A stretch of 64,000 bases of DNA from Plectrocnemia conspersa. Lineage: Eukaryota; Arthropoda; Insecta; Trichoptera; Polycentropodidae. The notes under the pieces were generated by a model that was not told where the DNA came from, made no database searches, and was given only the letters and a program-made list of their open reading frames with translations. The DNA is taken from contig VTFK01000013.1 of the NCBI GenBank assembly GCA_009617715.1, positions 1,817,001 to 1,881,000 on the forward strand, read 5' to 3'. Below, piece by piece: positions 52,210 to 64,000 of the stretch. A program made the position numbers and the translations under genes. Within the stretch, counting starts at the first letter, position 1. The number at the start of each line of letters is the position of its first letter.

Positions 52210-52720
52210 TATACAACATCCCGGAACACTTTGTTGCCAGATTCATTGCCCTAAGCATTATACAATTGCTAACCCAACAGCCTCGTTTTTCCGCGAGTTT
52301 TCTCGCGCTTTCAAGGAAATTCGCCATCGAGAGGAAAATGGCCCCGCATAGGTAAGCGAGCGAGTCACTTAAGCAAGTCGGGTTACTCACGGTACATTTG
52401 GCAGCCGTTGAATTGAATTGAATCCGCATTATCATAACTTGTGCCGAGTTTGGCCGGTCAGGTAGTAATATAGTATAGTGCGGCGCCCTGGGGGAAATTG
52501 GATTCAATTGAAATTGTGTTTTATTGTACCGCAACGGGGCCCCGGGCCTTTGGGCACTATCATTTCGGACCTTAATTTAACCCCTTAACGCGGCGCGTTA
52601 AGGATAAATAATCGCTTTCGCTCTAATACTATCGCTGCTTCACGAAACAACCATTACCACCCTAGGCTATTGAATAAAACTTGGATTTTTCAACATCGAA
52701 ACGCCCAGAGCCGAGGGTCA
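52210..52720. other. GC-rich island
   Basis: This block of about 500 bp includes TTCCGCGAGTTTTCTCGCGC, GTGCGGCGCCCTGGGG, AACGGGGCCCCGGGCC and AACGCGGCGCGTTAAGG. A 110-codon minus-strand frame is open through the GC-rich part without any family motif. It is a candidate conserved non-coding block. Confidence 0.35.
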
Positions 52721-53590
52721 CAAATCTCTCTAAGAGCATTTGAAAAGCGCTTTTTTTTCTCAAATGGCGATTGATTGGTTTAATCTCAAACTAAATTAAG
52801 TGTCTACTATCGCATACTAGTGGATTGTTGTTTATTACGTTTAATTCATGCTGAATTTTTTACTAGAATTAAAAAATTAGGTATGCATATTTTCAGATCT
52901 TCTAATGTTACAAGTAATGCACCACCAATAAATTAATAAATCTGATTTGTATTACAAACAATTTTAGTTCACAAAATAAAAAAATAATTTTGCAGTTTGC
53001 TTTTTAATATTTTTCTAAATAAAGTTATATTTTATAGTCTAATGTAAACTAACCTCGTAAGTCACATAAAATCTTATCGCAATTTTCGATGTTGTTTACT
53101 AAGCAGTCCCAGTAAGAAAATGTAATTCTTTAAATGGCCGTTTTTATCTCCTAAGTTAGACTATTTTCCTCTTTCTGAAAATTATGTATTTACTTCTAAA
53201 AATATTGCTAATCTATTATTGATTTATAGTATCAATATAACGCGATAAAACAGTATTATTAAAATTTATATTAGAGCTTTGTTACACAATTTTTTTGTGT
53301 GTGAATGAGGATTAAAAAGAGCAATTTAAATAAATATCTTATTTGTTTTATCAAATTTGTTTTTTTGGTAATATTATGAATTATTTGAAACTATTAATTA
53401 TTTTTGTTATAAATAAATCTATTGTAATAAAAAAATAATAAAAAACATACTACAATTAAAGTTTCCAAAATATTCCAATTTATTTGTATAGTTAAGAAGA
53501 ATCGAAAACACAATCACATAATTAATTTAGATTCTTACACACAACTTGATTATAAAACAAAACAATTAATTAATATATATTTTAAACTCA

Positions 53591-53896
53591 ACGAGATAAA
53601 TCTTTACCAATAGGGTAAGTCAATTAAACATAATGAATACCTACAAGTAGATATTAAAACCACGAGACTTTGAGTCTGAGAATAAATAAAAAATATATAT
53701 AATAAACTATAAATTATTATAAAACTCGACAGTTGCACAATATTAATTCGGAAATATGTGTCATTTCTGGAATTTCGGAAAAAAAAATTATTTTGTTTCA
53801 ATATTTTGTTTGTAGGCTAATACTGATTTTGTCTATAAATATTAAAAAAAAAATAAGTAAATAATTTTTTAAAATCAAATATAGTAAAATTGCGCT
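53591..53896 (+). repeat. Direct repeat module, copy 1
   Basis: This module runs from ACGAGATAAATCTTTACC through AATGAATACCTACAAGTAGA to ATAGTAAAATTGCGC. It recurs 458 bp downstream in the same order. It is AT-rich and non-coding, with a short AGACT/AGTCT stem inside. Confidence 0.8.
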
Positions 53897-54048
53897 TTAA
53901 TTATTGAAATCTCATTAGTATTAAGTGTTATTATTATAAAATAATTTTTAATTATATTTGCTGTTACAAAAATATTTTTATAAAAATTACTTTAAAATAA
54001 AAAAAATCTCTTGTTAAAACCTGTCATGCGTAAGCCCAATGCGTTACA

Positions 54049-54320
54049 ACGAGACAAATCTTTATAAACAGGGTAAGTAAATTAAACATAATGAATACCT
54101 ACAAGTTGATATTTAAACCACCAGACTTAAAGTCTGGGAATTATTATAATTTATATATAATAAACTATAAATTATTATAAAACTTTACAGATGCACAATA
54201 ATAACTTGGAAATATGAGTTATTTTTTGTAGGCTATTTGTGGTTTTGTCTATAAATACTATAAAAAAAAACACAAAAACAAGTGAATAATTTTTAAAAAC
54301 CAAAAATAGTAAAATCATGC
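54049..54320 (+). repeat. Direct repeat module, copy 2
   Basis: This is the second copy of the module at 53591-53896: ACGAGACAAATCTTTATAAA, AATGAATACCTACAAGTTGA, TATATAATAAACTATAAATT, ATAGTAAAATCATGC. It is shorter by about 35 bp through a deletion. Here the internal stem is a perfect CCAGACTT-A-AAGTCTGG (54121-54137). About 150 bp of unrelated sequence separates the copies. Confidence 0.8.
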
Positions 54321-54324
54321 TATT

Positions 54325-56810
54325 AATAATGTGTTAATGTATTTTACAAACATTTCATTTTTTTATTTATAGAAATTAAAACTCTTATAACATTTCACTT
54401 CAAATACAAATGAGTACTTTACGGATATTAATACAAATATTACAAATACTTAAGTATTAGATTAATAATAATAAATATTAATAAAAGAAATGATAAATTG
54501 GTGAGTATGACGTAATAAATTTATTTTATCTCTTTATAGATGTACAAAAAAATATGTATTCATATTTAAAAATATTATTATATAGTGCAATTTGGTAAAA
54601 TACTGTGAAGTTTTAACAACAATTGCATTTTGAGGTCCTTTTAACGACAATTTCAAAAAAATAAAAATAGCTCTTTAAGTAAGGTCACATATAATTATCC
54701 ACACAATAATGAAAAAATGATTTCGTGACTAATCAATTGCATTAATAATTAAAAATATTGCACGGACCACTTAATAATGCATTTATCTCAAGACGTTCAT
54801 CACTCATAAGTATTGACGAAAAACTGCTTTTTGTTTGGAATGGACGCACTAGACAACAAATTTTACCCTGCACATAATACTATTGTTATTCCAAAATTTG
54901 GTTATCTATCATTGAAGTGCTTATTTTTTAAGGCGTAAACATATTTCGTATCTGTATCTAAGGAGCAATGCAATTAGCTCACGAATATCCTCGTCTGCCA
55001 TCCGACAGAGATTTTTTTTGGCTTGTGCTGCATTCTGTTTCAGTTTGGACTCGTATAAAAAAATATGTAATTTCTTTGTTAAATTATAATGGAAAGAAAC
55101 AAAAAGAAAAAATTAACTGCAAATAATAAAAAAATATTAAATAAAACAACACACTTTGTGAAATAAATAAAAATATACTCATTTACTATTTACTTCAACA
55201 AAGTAAAAAACAGCCACAATATGAAACAACGTGGAAAATAATGTTTATCAAATTTTAGTTTAACAATGTCATATAAACATTTTTGAAAAGCCTACATAAT
55301 TTATATAAACAGGACTTGTAGAATTCATATCTGACATATTATAAGACTTTTAACTTAATTACATAAACATTGTTTATTTTTTTAATATAATAGCTTTATT
55401 TTAGATTTATTGTTGCATATATATTATATTAAAAAAACTAAAAAACACATGTCTTATATTGGTTCCAGAATTTATTTACTCTTGATCTCGAGTCTGAACT
55501 TTAAATTGATCGACGCTAACGATCGACTAACAAAAAGAGTAGGTATTTACAATGGCTTTATTTATATGCTTCGATATAATAATTATAATGTACAATGCCC
55601 TAGTTATTGCCGCCATGAACCAACAAATAACTCATCACATAATTACCAAAACTTATTTATTAATTAATTAAACGCAAATGCGAAACAATAAAATTTTATT
55701 TATTAACCGTGGAACTCGCCTTCGCAGCAAACTTTCCGCTATTAAACGTCTAATCGAGCGAATCACAAGTTTGCGTATAATTTATATATATAAAATATAT
55801 ATACTACGTACTTATACGTACGTTTAACCCTACGTAGATACAAATTTAGAAACTTTCCATCGGCGCGCCACATTGAATTAAATAGCGTCGTAAATAATAA
55901 CTTTTCACCCTTAAGCGATGTTGAAATGTTTTATTTCGGCTAATTAAACGAAATCAACACGCCATGGATGCCATATAAATATGTATTACCGTTCAAGGCG
56001 AATTAATCAGCTTAATTATTTATCGCGCCTACAAGAGCCTCATTAATTTCTTAAATAAGCACATTTTCTTACCTCGTTAACGGACTAGCAAATTACCATC
56101 GACGCAAAGGTTGTATAAATAATATAATATACAAACAAGATAAAATTGATTCTATTCATGCGAATAATAATAATTTGTAGTACTATTTATTTTATACTAT
56201 AATAAGAAATATTTATCTTAACATTTAATTAAATATATTTAGCGTTTGAAACGTTTCCGTTGTGATGTATGCAGTTTGACCAACTTCGGCTTGAGTTTAA
56301 AAGAACTTTCAGCGCAGACACAAAAGTTTATAAAGTTGATCTGTCGAAGAAAAATCAAGGAAGACATACACTCAGTTTGTGAAGTAATATAAAGAAAGAC
56401 CCAGTATAACATACCAAACTAGGTGGAATGTAACATAACTTTGCCGGAAGATATTATATTTCATGGAGGTATATTATATTTTATTTATTTGACAAAATAC
56501 GTTTCATAAATAATTAATGAAATGGGTTTTCATAATTTATATTATATTATAAGCAAAAAGTTATATACAGTATTTTTTTAGTTTACTTTAGTAGTAAATG
56601 TGAAATATTATTGATATATAACTTTTTATTTTTAAAATACCAATACATTTAAATATGTACATATTAAGATATTTTAGGCAAAAAAAAGACTGATACATAA
56701 TAAATAACTAATAATAAATTTACTTAAATAAAATATAATTTGAAAATCACTGTATCTTACAATTATAATATATCTTAACTTACATACATATAAGATAAAC
56801 TAACATATTA
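54325..56810. other. AT-rich intergenic DNA
   Basis: No gene is seen. The block 55.7-56.1 kb is the only structured-looking part. Confidence 0.5.
55700..56110. other. Candidate enhancer-like block with homeodomain words
   Basis: It contains AAACGTCTAATCGAGCGAAT, CGGCGCGCCACATTGAATTA, TCGGCTAATTAAACG, GAATTAATCAGCTTAATTAT and TTTATCGCGCC. Dense TAATTA/TTTATCG words with retained CpGs resemble Hox-type regulatory DNA. This is inference from composition. Confidence 0.35.
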
Positions 56811-56812
56811 AA

Positions 56813-56880
56813 TTAGTTTAAAGATATTAAGCTTGTAAATTATATGTATATAATTTACAAACATAATATCTTTAAACTTA
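56813..56880. repeat. 33-bp arm inverted repeat, 2-nt loop
   Basis: TTAGTTTAAAGATATTAAGC... (56813-56845) pairs with ...AATATCTTTAAACTTA (56848-56880) with about three mismatches. The AAGCTTGTAAA word at its centre recurs at 57111 just before the second hairpin. The two structures are thus parts of a duplicated 56.8-57.2 kb module. Confidence 0.75.
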
Positions 56881-57149
56881 ATTTTTTTCCTGTAGGAAGA
56901 AAATATAATAATAAAATCAGCATATTAAAAACATAAAATACCTTTTGACAAAGACAGCAAAAAATGTGTAAAAATAGTTTTTTTTAATGTTTCAACGTAT
57001 CTATTATCAAATATTTTTGGCATTTTTTTAATATTTTCTATAATTTTCAAACACGGTCGCAATCTTTTTTTAAATGATTTTAATTTAATACATTACATTA
57101 CAAAACGTGAAGCTTGTAAAATATCTGCAGGATGAAAATTAAATAATTT

Positions 57150-57215
57150 AATCAGCATATTAAAAATATAAAATTACTTTGCCGAAAGTAATTTTATATT
57201 TTTAATATGCTGATT
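57150..57215. repeat. Perfect 31-bp stem hairpin with 4-nt loop
   Basis: The arms at 57150-57180 and 57185-57215 are exact reverse complements around a GCCG loop (AATCAGCATATTAAAAATAT... pairing with ...AATATGCTGATT). A related single arm, AATCAGCATATTAAAAAC, occurs at 56915. The hairpin therefore belongs to a repeated module, probably the fold-back end of a small transposable element. Confidence 0.9.
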
Positions 57216-57412
57216 TTATTATTTTATTAAGAATATTTGGAACAGAAGTCGCGTCATGAGTTCTTTTGTATAAGGTACATTCTTAAGAAATATTCTTGAT
57301 AATTAACTTATATTGACATAATTTTTAAAATTCAATGTTTTAAAAGACGCCAAAAACGTGTGATAACGTACGATTCGGACAATTTTAAAATACATTGTCT
57401 TTGATAGTTTTA

Positions 57413-58509
57413 TGCCTGCACTACACGCACTGGAAGTTGGCCATGGTCGGCCAAGGACGAAGAATATAGAGGGTTACTTCGGTCGAGTTCATTTCTGCCC
57501 GCTCTAAAATCTCTCAGAAGTTGTCCGAGGTTACCGAGAACGAGAGGTAAAGTGGGAGTAATTCAGTCGACTTGGCCAGCTTCGAGCGCTTCCAAACATT
57601 GTCGGCAAACGGACCGAAGTCAAAGGAACCGAAGTAGGAGCTGCTCTTTCGAGCGTGAGCGGTGAGATACTTCCCCTTTCGCTCTCTTGCGTGTTAAGTG
57701 ACGAGAGTGAGAGAGATAATGATATGTTTTTTTGCAAACTGAGATAGAACGAGTAACTCGCTTCAATTTTCGTATGCGCGTAGGCGTCCTATGGTCAACA
57801 TGCACGTCGAGCACTGCATCGTGGTCACGTGTTCGAGTTATAATACCACGTGCTCATCGGGGACTTCAACAGACTCTTACTGACATCTTATAATATTTTA
57901 GGGCATAAAAGGGATTAATTATATTTTTGATAATATATTCTTCTAATATATATCGTTATTATATGTTTTTTTATATAAAATTTATTAATTAAAAAATAAT
58001 TATTGGTACTTGATTTTGTTAAAAAAAATCGTTTCAAATATCCTTATTTATTTTTTTAGATCGGTTTATATAAATTTTACACCATAACGAATACTGATTT
58101 AGAATCGATAGTGACAAATTCTAGGATAGTCACAGATGTGGTATTTATATTCTGAAGTATCATTTTTATGCCTTATGGCATTTCGCAAAAGCCGACACAG
58201 ATTTTGCGTAAATTGAATATTTATTTGATATTGTATTGGTGAGTGACCACAAAAACTTTTATAATTATCAGTAGCGTATTTTTTTTAATGTGAAAATTTA
58301 AAAATGGCGATTATTTGGCACATTTTTTGATCACGCGCAAATATGCCAGCTGTACGTGATAGCAGCCGCCGTGCGGACGTCATTCACGGCCGCCGTCCGG
58401 ATGGCATATGAAATTTGTGGCAGTGTGTCCGCTACTTGAAAGTTGGCGACCTCGGCCGACTTCAGTTGAACTTCGGTTCGGACAACTTCCAGAGAATATA
58501 GTGCAAGCA
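57413..58509 (-). mobile_element. Non-autonomous TIR element, copy 2, inverted (1097 bp)
   Basis: This is the same family as the element at 2404-3466, in opposite orientation. Its left end TGCCTGCACTACACGCACTG corresponds to the right end of copy 1, and its right end reads GAGAATATAGTGCAAGCA. TTA stands on both sides (57410-57412 and 58510-58512), repeating the copy 1 pattern. Interior blocks are collinear, for example TTTTATGCCTTATGGCAT around 58165, the GAGAGTGAGAGAGATAA stretch near 57705, and GTAGGCGTCCTATGGTCAAC near 57780. Mismatches are spread over the whole length, so both copies are old. Confidence 0.75.
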
Positions 58510-59399
58510 TTAGAACATAGCTAAAAATTGACAAAATTTTAATTTAATTACTACATATGAATTACTACGTATTAATAAAATATTAGGTTAAAAAATGTAT
58601 TCTCTACTTTATTAATAAAAAGACAATATTTAAAATATGTTTTAAACAAATAGTTAAATACTGTTAAAGAAAACCTTTATAGAACAAGATAGCAAAGTAA
58701 TTCATCTTTGCTTTCTTGTTTCTGATCTAACTATTATTTAACTTCCCAATTCACATCCGACGAAAATACACAAGAGTACAACCCTAAGTTCACAACCAGT
58801 GAAGCTTACGTCAAAAGCGACAAAGACAACTACACGCGAGCCTAGAACTTTTAAATCTAGAAAAAAACAACTTTTGATTTTCGGATTTCTTCTAGCCAAT
58901 CCGTCACCTTAAATCGCCAAAAGTTAACTCAAGTCTTCAAGTGTATTGGAACATAATTTATTTATCAAAACGGAAGGTCCTCTACTATTTTATTGTTATA
59001 AACTATATTTTTTCTGCTTTTAATTTACAGTATTATTTTGTATGTTTATTACGTCATTATCATAAACATAAACATGAAAATTATGGTTCACTTCGATCCA
59101 TACATTACAATAGGAATTGACTAGACCATTGTCTAGTCTAAGCACTGACTAGAAACGATAGTTTTAACAATCAAGTAAGTGTATACCCTAATAAACTTTA
59201 AACAAATAAGTTTTCACATTATTAAGTATATTGTTCAGCAATCCTATTCAAATATTAGCCAAATTTATCTATAAATGAGCTGAAATTGCTAATCGATTGC
59301 ATACATAGGCTCGTGTGTATTTATATAAACACCAAAAAACCTGCCACTGAAATTGAATTATATAGTATGTTACATAAATTTGTATAATATTGGAATGAA

Positions 59400-59870
59400 A
59401 CTTAACGGAGCGTTAAAGGCAAAACAGATTTTCGCTCATTGAAGCGTACCGTTCTCTGCATCGAATAGGATTTTCCGGCTTTCCTCTTTTTTCCATACAC
59501 AGATAATAAATACCCCCTTTCTGAAGCTCGAGAAGAGAGATACTAAAGCCTTCATCTTCAGCGTTTTCCTTTCATTAATTTATAGATCAAGATTGTCGCA
59601 TGCAGCGTCTGCCACGTACGCTCACCTTATTGTTGTTGCGAAAGCTTGAAAGCTCGCGTGACCCGCGGACGTATTTTCTGCTTGCCATCGATTCTCAATA
59701 AATTCCCCACTATTGTTTCGTTATCGTCTTTATGCGTGTTTATCCGGTTATTTCGCCGTTTTGTTCAAGTGATCGGCCCGTTTAACCCCGAAATTATTGT
59801 TTATTGCGATCGTTGGTTAAAAATTGCCGCGGGGGACCATTACAGCAAATTTGCCCCCTTTTGTATGTAA
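59400..59870. other. GC-richer island
   Basis: CATGCAGCGTCTGCCACGTAC, AGCTCGCGTGACCCGCGGAC and GATCGTTGGTTAAAAATTGC occur here. A plus frame of 74 codons lacks motifs. Confidence 0.3.
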
Positions 59871-61069
59871 TTCAATATTATTGTGTACGTAAATTTTGCT
59901 GTTATGTTATTAACTGGATTGCTTTTACCCGATTAAACCGAAACAAGGATCGATTTTAACTAAACAGTTCCTGCTAAACGTTTTACGATTATTTTTTTTA
60001 TATTTTTAATACAGTTTATTTCGAATTTATAAATAAATCAATATAGTATTACTAAATGAATAGCCTTGTATTGTACTATATATGACCTCTCTGAAGAATA
60101 AATTTAAAACTAATGTCAAGAATATGAGATAAATTCTACGAAATTTGGCATATTAAAATAAATCTTATTCTATCCCAATTTAAAATGATTAAAAAAATTT
60201 AATTTATACAATAGAGATTTAATATATCAGAAATATATTTTTAATCCTGCTTACTTTTAAGAATATTATAATACTGTTTCTATTTGTATTCACATATTTT
60301 ATTATTAATTTTGTTGCTGTAATAAAAAAATATTAATAAATAATTTATAGCTACATTTTTAATTTTTTGTTTAAAAACTTAATTTATTAGCTTAAGTACA
60401 GCTTTAAGCATATGAAGCACTGTACTAAATATACAATAAAGCTACATATAAATCGAGTAATATTACCTTTGTGACAAATATATTGTTAACAGTTATTTGG
60501 TATTTAGATTTAATATTTTATTCAATAAATCTTATAACTTAAATAAATATTTAAGAAAATAGTTTTATAAACTAATATTTATTTTTAATTAATTGTTACT
60601 TTATTAAGTTTACTACAATATTTTATTAGTATGCTCATCTTAATTTTAGTAAAATTACATTAACACATAAGTGACGATGAATATTCAGGAACAGGTCTTC
60701 GTAATAATGTGAAGAATCAAGAGCATATATAACATGGAAGAATAAGAATTGTAAAGCAGGACCTGATGATTTGCCTGTGTTATCTTTAAACTCTCTTATT
60801 AAAACCAGTTAATACTAATCTTTCATTTATTTAAATTAAATAGTTTAATAGATATTTTTATTAAGTACAAGTATTTTATGAATTACTTATCTATATTAAA
60901 TAATAAATTATTTTAATAACTGTTGCTAAAATGTTTGATTAAGTATATTGTATGAAATCAATTAATTAAAAATATTTATAAATTCGGTTTACCAAAAAAA
61001 AAATAATAAAATTCACTTTCAACGAAAAACTTATGTAAGCAATTCTGCCACTAATAAAAAAACGTTGAA

Positions 61070-61560
61070 TTTTTAACCGACCAAATCGAATTAAACGCTA
61101 CAACAAACGCCACAGTTAACGTAGCGCCGATGTTGTTTTCGCTCTCGCGTTTTATACTAACAAACTTGTTTTCAATGAACTTCCTCGACGCTAAATCTAT
61201 AAATCTCTCAGAGCAAACATTTATCTTGCCATAGGCTCAAATTATGTGCTGTTAAAAAGCGGGGCTCTACACAGCCTTTGAATGAAATCTTTTGTCGAGT
61301 TACTGAATTCAATACATTCTTTCCACGGAAAGTTTCCTCACAAAAGCTCTTAAAATTTAACTACGTAACCGCAAAGACGTGTACTTGCCTACATACATAT
61401 GATTTATTGCCCCTCTTAGCGTTATTAGAGCATATTTTTTTTCAGAAGCGAGGCTCGTTCGTGAAAGCCTTTGACCGAGATGAAAAGGTAGTTTTTCCCC
61501 TAGACTTGCACCACGTAGTATCTCTATGACAAAATCATCTGTCCTCTTTGTCCGGCGAGA
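61070..61560. other. GC-richer island
   Basis: GTTAACGTAGCGCCGATG, TTCGCTCTCGCGTTTTATAC and TTTGTCCGGCGAGAGC occur within AT-rich DNA. The frame crossing it (83 codons) has no recognisable domain. Confidence 0.3.
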
Positions 61561-62785
61561 GCTTGCTTACGCCTTGTTGATTAATTGGGTCGGCTTAAGC
61601 GGACGATGTAATAGACGAGAAGATATATGGTGTATAATAAACACCAGTTAACCACTTATATGAATATATTGTGCAATTTAATGATGCGAAATTCTAGTCT
61701 ACAACCGAGGAGGTAAACAAACGCGTACATGTAATATGTCATGGATTTTTTATATACAGCAATTTTTCCAACATTTTTAAAATAGGCTAGGCAATATTTT
61801 TTATTTTATAATAATATGACATATCAACATAATGTTTTTTGAATATAATATTTTGCGATTGACATACAAACTTTTCAAACACAATTTAATTTATAAATAC
61901 TAATAAAAAAAAAGTAATATTTGTTATGAAAAATGTGTCATATATAATGAAAAAGTCAATTTTCGTTGAATATATAATATAAGTAAAATAATATTATATG
62001 TATTTATACGTATTTTAAAGAATTTTTTTGTGAATCCTACGAATAGATTTAAACCATATTTTTATTTGTACTTTAATAGAGTAATAAAACAATTTTTTTT
62101 ATTGAAGTATTTAAAAAAATACTTTTATTTAGTTATTTGGCCAAAAACTATAAATTACTTCACAAATTTACTATCGATGTCTTTAAAGAATTTTGTAATA
62201 ATGATATATTATTAGGAAAATAATCAATAAATACTTTATTAAAAATTGAAACTTCCGAATTCAACAAGGAATATTCAGAAAGATTAAAAAATATTTCTAA
62301 GGCATTTTATTTCTACTTTAACGTATATTGTCTTAGAATAGATAAATGATTTATTTTTTACCATAATAATAGATAAGCCTGAAAATAATATTTTTGACTG
62401 TTTTTTAAATAAAGAGATCTAAATACTATTATTTTATGTGTTGAATTAGTTTATCAGCAAAAATGGATAACTTTCAAATTCTTTTTACATCATTTACATA
62501 CATTTTCATGCTATAAATTCACCACAGCATTTTACCTGTTGAAATTAATTTATAAGGTAATTCCAGAAGCTTATTATTTAGCTCATAACACTCTTTACAA
62601 AGCAAAAAATACAAAACCTTTTTATATAGATTTTAATATTAAAAGCTGATTAAAACATTTCTACTTACTTGCACTATATTTTTTTGTTAATAATTTTTTT
62701 AAGAGTACTAATTTGTTATCTTTAGTTACTAATTATTAAATGCAACAACAACAATTTTTATTTTACATCATACTTTACATATCAT

Positions 62786-62810
62786 TACCGATTATCTGTG
62801 ATAATCGGTA
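62786..62810. repeat. Perfect 11-bp hairpin, 3-nt loop
   Basis: TACCGATTATC-TGT-GATAATCGGTA. GATAATCGG resembles the GATAATCCG word of the Tigger ends at 12.65-13.6 kb, but no other Tigger sequence surrounds it. Confidence 0.7.
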
Positions 62811-63769
62811 TTAAACTTCAACGTTATCTTAATTATGCTTTATATGAGTTACATAAATTATGACCTTTAACTAATAATTTTAAGTAAGCCTATTAATTGC
62901 CTTTCTACCGTACACATTAAAAAAAGGTTTTAATATCAACGAAACGTAGATAAACTTTGGCCTTTATTTTATATAATATGAATCAGGGATTAAATACATG
63001 GATGTATATTTCATTGATTTAATTAACATATTTTTAACTTTGTTTTAAAAAGCTTGACGCCCTAGGCCCTTAAACCCATATTGAATAAAAATATCGCATT
63101 AATCATATTTTTATTATACAAACAAATAATCAGATATAGTTTAACAAAACTGTGACAATTTTAAGCTACTAATTAACTAATTCACAATAGAATAAAATAT
63201 TTTTCATTACTCCATTCCATTATATATTAATTATAAAAAAAGACAATATGCCAAAGCACATATTTTAGCACAGGGTTCAAGTTTTTATTTAGCTTTAAAT
63301 CGTGTCATGTTTATTAAATAATCCACAATTTCATTTAACGAACGAACAACTCAAAATAAATATTTAATAATTAATAATTTAAAAACGGTCTAAAAGTTTT
63401 TAGCAAAATTTACAAGCGTGAGATTTTAATCATAAAACCATAAACACAAGTGACAAAGCCAGTTTAAGCATGTGATATTTAAGATGAGACAAAAGAGGAC
63501 TTCTTCCTTAAAATAGAATCCAACCGTTAGATAACTTTTTTGCAGATATGCGTGAATAAAAAAAATTAAGGAAGAGAGTGGTTTTCTTTAATAATTTATG
63601 ACATGTTTAAAAATGTACCTTTTCTTATTGCGCAGCTTGAAAGTATATGTTATTAGGCAAACAAAAATCTTTGAGGACCACTGCTTTATATAATTATTAT
63701 TATCCGAGAGATATTGTGAAAGTAATTTTAATTTCTTTGTTACATAAACCTACTGGCATCTTGTTAGCA

Positions 63770-64000
63770 GCCTGCGACTTGCGCTGTTTAGAATAACGTC
63801 TTATAATGGTTAAGTGCCCGAATTGTGTTTATTGAAAGTTAATTTTAAAGCGAAAACCATTTTCGAGAGAGTTTATGGTATTCGCGAGGAGTTCTGTATG
63901 ATCTTCGCGGTGTTCACAGTCACTGGATCGGAAATAAACTTGATACCTAACCAAGTTTTAGAAAAGCCACAAGAAACCCTGGAGTTTCGTAGCGACGGCA
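63770..64000. other. GC-richer block cut by the window edge
   Basis: The last 230 bp rise in GC (TTCGCGAGGAGTTCTG, CTTCGCGGTGTTCACAGTCA, GTTTCGTAGCGACGGCA). It may be the edge of an exon or of another island. The window ends before this can be decided. Confidence 0.25.

Larger units (their letters stand above)
47160..53585. other. AT-rich intergenic DNA
   Basis: No gene is supported. It holds the GC-rich islands at 47.93-48.29 and 52.2-52.7 kb, the SINE-like fragment at 51361 and an isolated CAAAATGGCGGCCATTG at about 49003. A 110-codon minus-strand frame at 47574-47906 has no recognisable motif. Confidence 0.5.
58515..64000. other. AT-rich intergenic DNA to window end
   Basis: No gene is seen. 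CpG-richer islands lie at 59.4-59.87, 61.07-61.56 and 63.77-64.0 kb. The hairpins at 59119 and 62786 are the only other structures. Confidence 0.5.

Noticed and set aside
52202..52534. 110-codon minus frame in the 52-kb island
   Set aside because: It is open because of GC content. It shows no domain and no usable upstream context.

Overview
This is an AT-rich animal nuclear sequence, most likely from an insect. The evidence is one complete eukaryotic mitochondrial-enzyme gene with an animal-type polyadenylation signal, arthropod-style initiator motifs, a 170-bp AT microsatellite, and many decayed DNA transposons (Harbinger-like, Tigger/pogo, hAT-like, mariner-like). The insect order cannot be fixed from the sequence alone. 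There are no bacterial operons, CRISPR arrays or rRNA genes, and I could not support any intact tRNA gene.

The window is close to a gene desert. The only protein gene I can call with confidence is a full-length, single-exon glutaryl-CoA dehydrogenase at 42537-43820 (+), the mitochondrial FAD enzyme of lysine, hydroxylysine and tryptophan breakdown. Its upstream region holds a palindromic NRF1/Ewg-type site and initiator-like motifs, with the end of a hAT-like transposon just beyond. Its 3' end has AATAAA followed by a GT-rich element.

Layout: 1-2.4 kb is AT-rich and featureless. 2404-3466 is a non-autonomous element with terminal inverted repeats and TTA duplications; a second copy lies in opposite orientation at 57413-58509. 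11.0-11.6, 23.2-23.7 and 31.1-32.3 kb hold three decayed copies of one dispersed repeat rich in TTCTCGAG-like motifs. 12652-13615 is a dead Tigger/pogo element. 13.7-15.2 kb is a GC-richer stretch with unexplained open frames. 18.6-19.3 kb holds a diverged repeated cassette. 27.75-27.95 kb is a probable mariner scrap. 42.05-43.8 kb is the hAT end plus the gene. 46.8-47.15 kb is the AT microsatellite joined to a cluster of hairpins. 53.6-54.3 kb is a directly repeated module. 56.8-57.2 kb contains two strong hairpins, one a perfect 31-bp stem.

Scattered through the desert at roughly 2-5 kb spacing are some twenty short (about 150-500 bp) GC- and CpG-richer islands in otherwise AT-rich DNA. They lack convincing coding potential. 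They look like conserved non-coding or regulatory blocks of the kind found around insect developmental genes, but this is inference and needs a cross-species alignment.
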